A stretch of DNA of 64,000 nucleotides from Archilochus colubris (taxonomy: Eukaryota; Chordata; Aves; Apodiformes; Trochilidae). Shown one piece after another: positions 62,701 to 64,000 of the stretch; the stretch's first letter is position 1; each line of letters begins with the position of its first letter. The stretch spans positions 21,063,158 to 21,127,157 of the forward strand of contig CM041097.1 in the NCBI GenBank assembly GCA_023079485.1, given 5' to 3'. The notes below the pieces were generated by a model. That model was not told where the DNA came from, made no database searches, and saw only the letters and a list, made by a program, of their open reading frames with translations. The position numbers and the translations under genes were made by a program.

Positions 62701-64000
62701 ACTTCTGGGGACACAAACAGGAATTCTCTCCCAGGAAAGGAAATGTTTCTCCCTAGCCTCTTTTAAAGCTACTACTACTGCTTTCAGGGCAAGGAGGATC
62801 CCACTTAAAAGCCACTGACTTCAAAATCTTATTTGCTGGACAAATAAAAGATACCTTTCGTATAAAATAACACCATATTGATAGCTCATAGTGAACATGT
62901 AAAATGGAATGTATTTCTCTTCACAGCTGCTAAAACACAAAGCTCTCAGGTTAAGTCAAGATCTCAGAAAGCCAACTCCTAATAATTAATGCAGAAAATA
63001 CAATCTGATAAGCCACTTCAGCCCAGGTTTTGGGTGCCTTCTGCAGCTGCTGACAACCTTAAAAGTACTTCAACCTGAACAAGGACATCTCTTGGTAGCA
63101 GGTATTGATGTCTTCCACTGTCCCAGCACAAACAGAGAACCATGGAATCAGATTTTGGCAAGTAGTGGGAGAAACTAAGAGAACTCCAAAATAATTTTAT
63201 TTAACTACCTACCCAAATCTTTGCATCTGTTTTTGCAATATGTGATATTAAATATTTATGAGCTCTCAAAGAACTAGATGCTCATAAGTTTTGTCTAGAT
63301 ACAGAAGTTTAGTATAGATAACTTTGAATTCATAATTTTGATAAATTTCCACAGAACTCATAGAAAGTGCAACACTTAGTAATGAGATTTATATCTTATA
63401 AACTTAACCAATGCATACTAACAGGATGTAAGAGTATCGACACAGTTAATTAAGTTAGAATATTTGCCTTAAGTAAACAGGTGGAAAAATTAAATTATTC
63501 ACTACAATAAAGCCTTAAAATGAACAAAGACTTCTGAAAAGCCACAAGATTTGCCTTTATTGACTAATATAGACAATGAAGAGTTAATAATCAAATGCTG
63601 CTCCTGGGTCAATAATCTCAGCTATAAATGTCATCTTGCATAAGGCTTTTTGGTTAATTACATGGCAATTAGTAAGTTTCTGCACTGCTGCAAGAAGACC
63701 TCATCACAGATATCTGGGCTTGATCCACATCAACCCCTGACAGCAAAAGCCCTGCGAAAGTCCACATCAACCCCTGACAGCTTGTTCCCATGCTCACTAC
63801 CCATGGACAAGGGCTTAAAGTACCTTCATGTTCTTGCTGGTGTACACAAATGATCAAACTCTCTGTGATTATAAGAGCGGGAATAACCTAATGGTGTAAG
63901 GTACCACGTGGATCAGAAGCACTTCAAGCTAATGCATTATTTAACATTTTGCCTTCTAATTTAAGCTTCTAGACTTCAAAGTCACTGCACAGAACTGGAG
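56715..64000 (-). other. TMCC1: TMCC1 upstream or intronic sequence to the window edge
   Basis: AT-rich sequence with no recognisable coding exon; the long N-terminal TMCC1 exon was looked for in the translated frames and is absent. ORFs up to 169 codons (59229-59738, plus) have no domain signal. The only distinct feature is a short duplication at 63724-63781. Confidence 0.6.
63724..63781 (+). repeat. Short tandem duplication (21-nt unit, period 37)
   Basis: TCCACATCAACCCCTGACAG followed by C occurs at 63724-63744 and again at 63761-63781, separated by 16 bp (AAAAGCCCTGCGAAAG). The two copies are identical. Confidence 0.95.

Noticed and set aside
1..64000. CRISPR arrays, operons, phage or other prokaryotic systems
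   Set aside because: The gene structure is spliced and vertebrate. The few repeats seen are not spaced arrays, and no prokaryotic gene was found.

Overview
This is vertebrate nuclear DNA, most likely from a bird. It has split genes with GT-AG introns, CpG islands, long 3' UTRs, sparse old repeats including a CR1-like LINE fragment, and no bacterial-type gene density. Two orthologous genes are recognisable, both on the minus strand. PLXND1 (plexin D1) has its exons 1 to 6 between positions 19919 and 1, and exon 6 runs off the left edge. TMCC1 (transmembrane and coiled-coil domain protein 1) has its last three coding exons between 49326 and 39994, followed by a long 3' UTR ending near 36.2 kb. 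PLXND1 and TMCC1 are neighbours in the same orientation on human 3q22.1 (recalled), so the order supports both calls.

Layout from left to right: 1-20.1 kb is the 5' part of PLXND1. It holds exon 6 (partial), exon 5, exon 4 (PSI cysteines), exon 3, exon 2, a 12.3-kb intron 1, and a large GC-rich exon 1 inside a CpG-island promoter. From 20.1 to 36.2 kb is intergenic. It has a second small CpG island at 33.76-33.99 kb with two CTCF-like motifs, a 165-bp homopurine tract, and a 48-nt exact direct repeat. From 36.2 to 40.3 kb is the TMCC1 terminal exon (two membrane segments, stop, 3.8-kb 3' UTR). From 40.3 to 49.3 kb are two more TMCC1 exons and their introns. From 49.3 to 64 kb is TMCC1 upstream or intron sequence. 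It contains two GC-rich patches, each with a short ORF that ends at a strong donor in the right phase (K|IERLEV) to act as an alternative first exon.

The two proteins do not act in one pathway as far as is known. PLXND1 is a semaphorin receptor at the cell surface in vascular and neural patterning, and TMCC1 is an ER membrane coiled-coil protein linked to ER-endosome contacts. Their adjacency is syntenic, not operonic. Most open reading frames in the window are chance ORFs in GC-rich or low-complexity DNA. I see no mobile gene cassette, CRISPR array, tRNA or rRNA gene, and no unprecedented multi-gene system. The most useful observations are a GC-AG intron in PLXND1, the candidate alternative TMCC1 first exons, the possible intergenic boundary element and the exact dispersed repeat. 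All exon edges were read by hand from splice consensus plus remembered family sequence; none was checked against a database.
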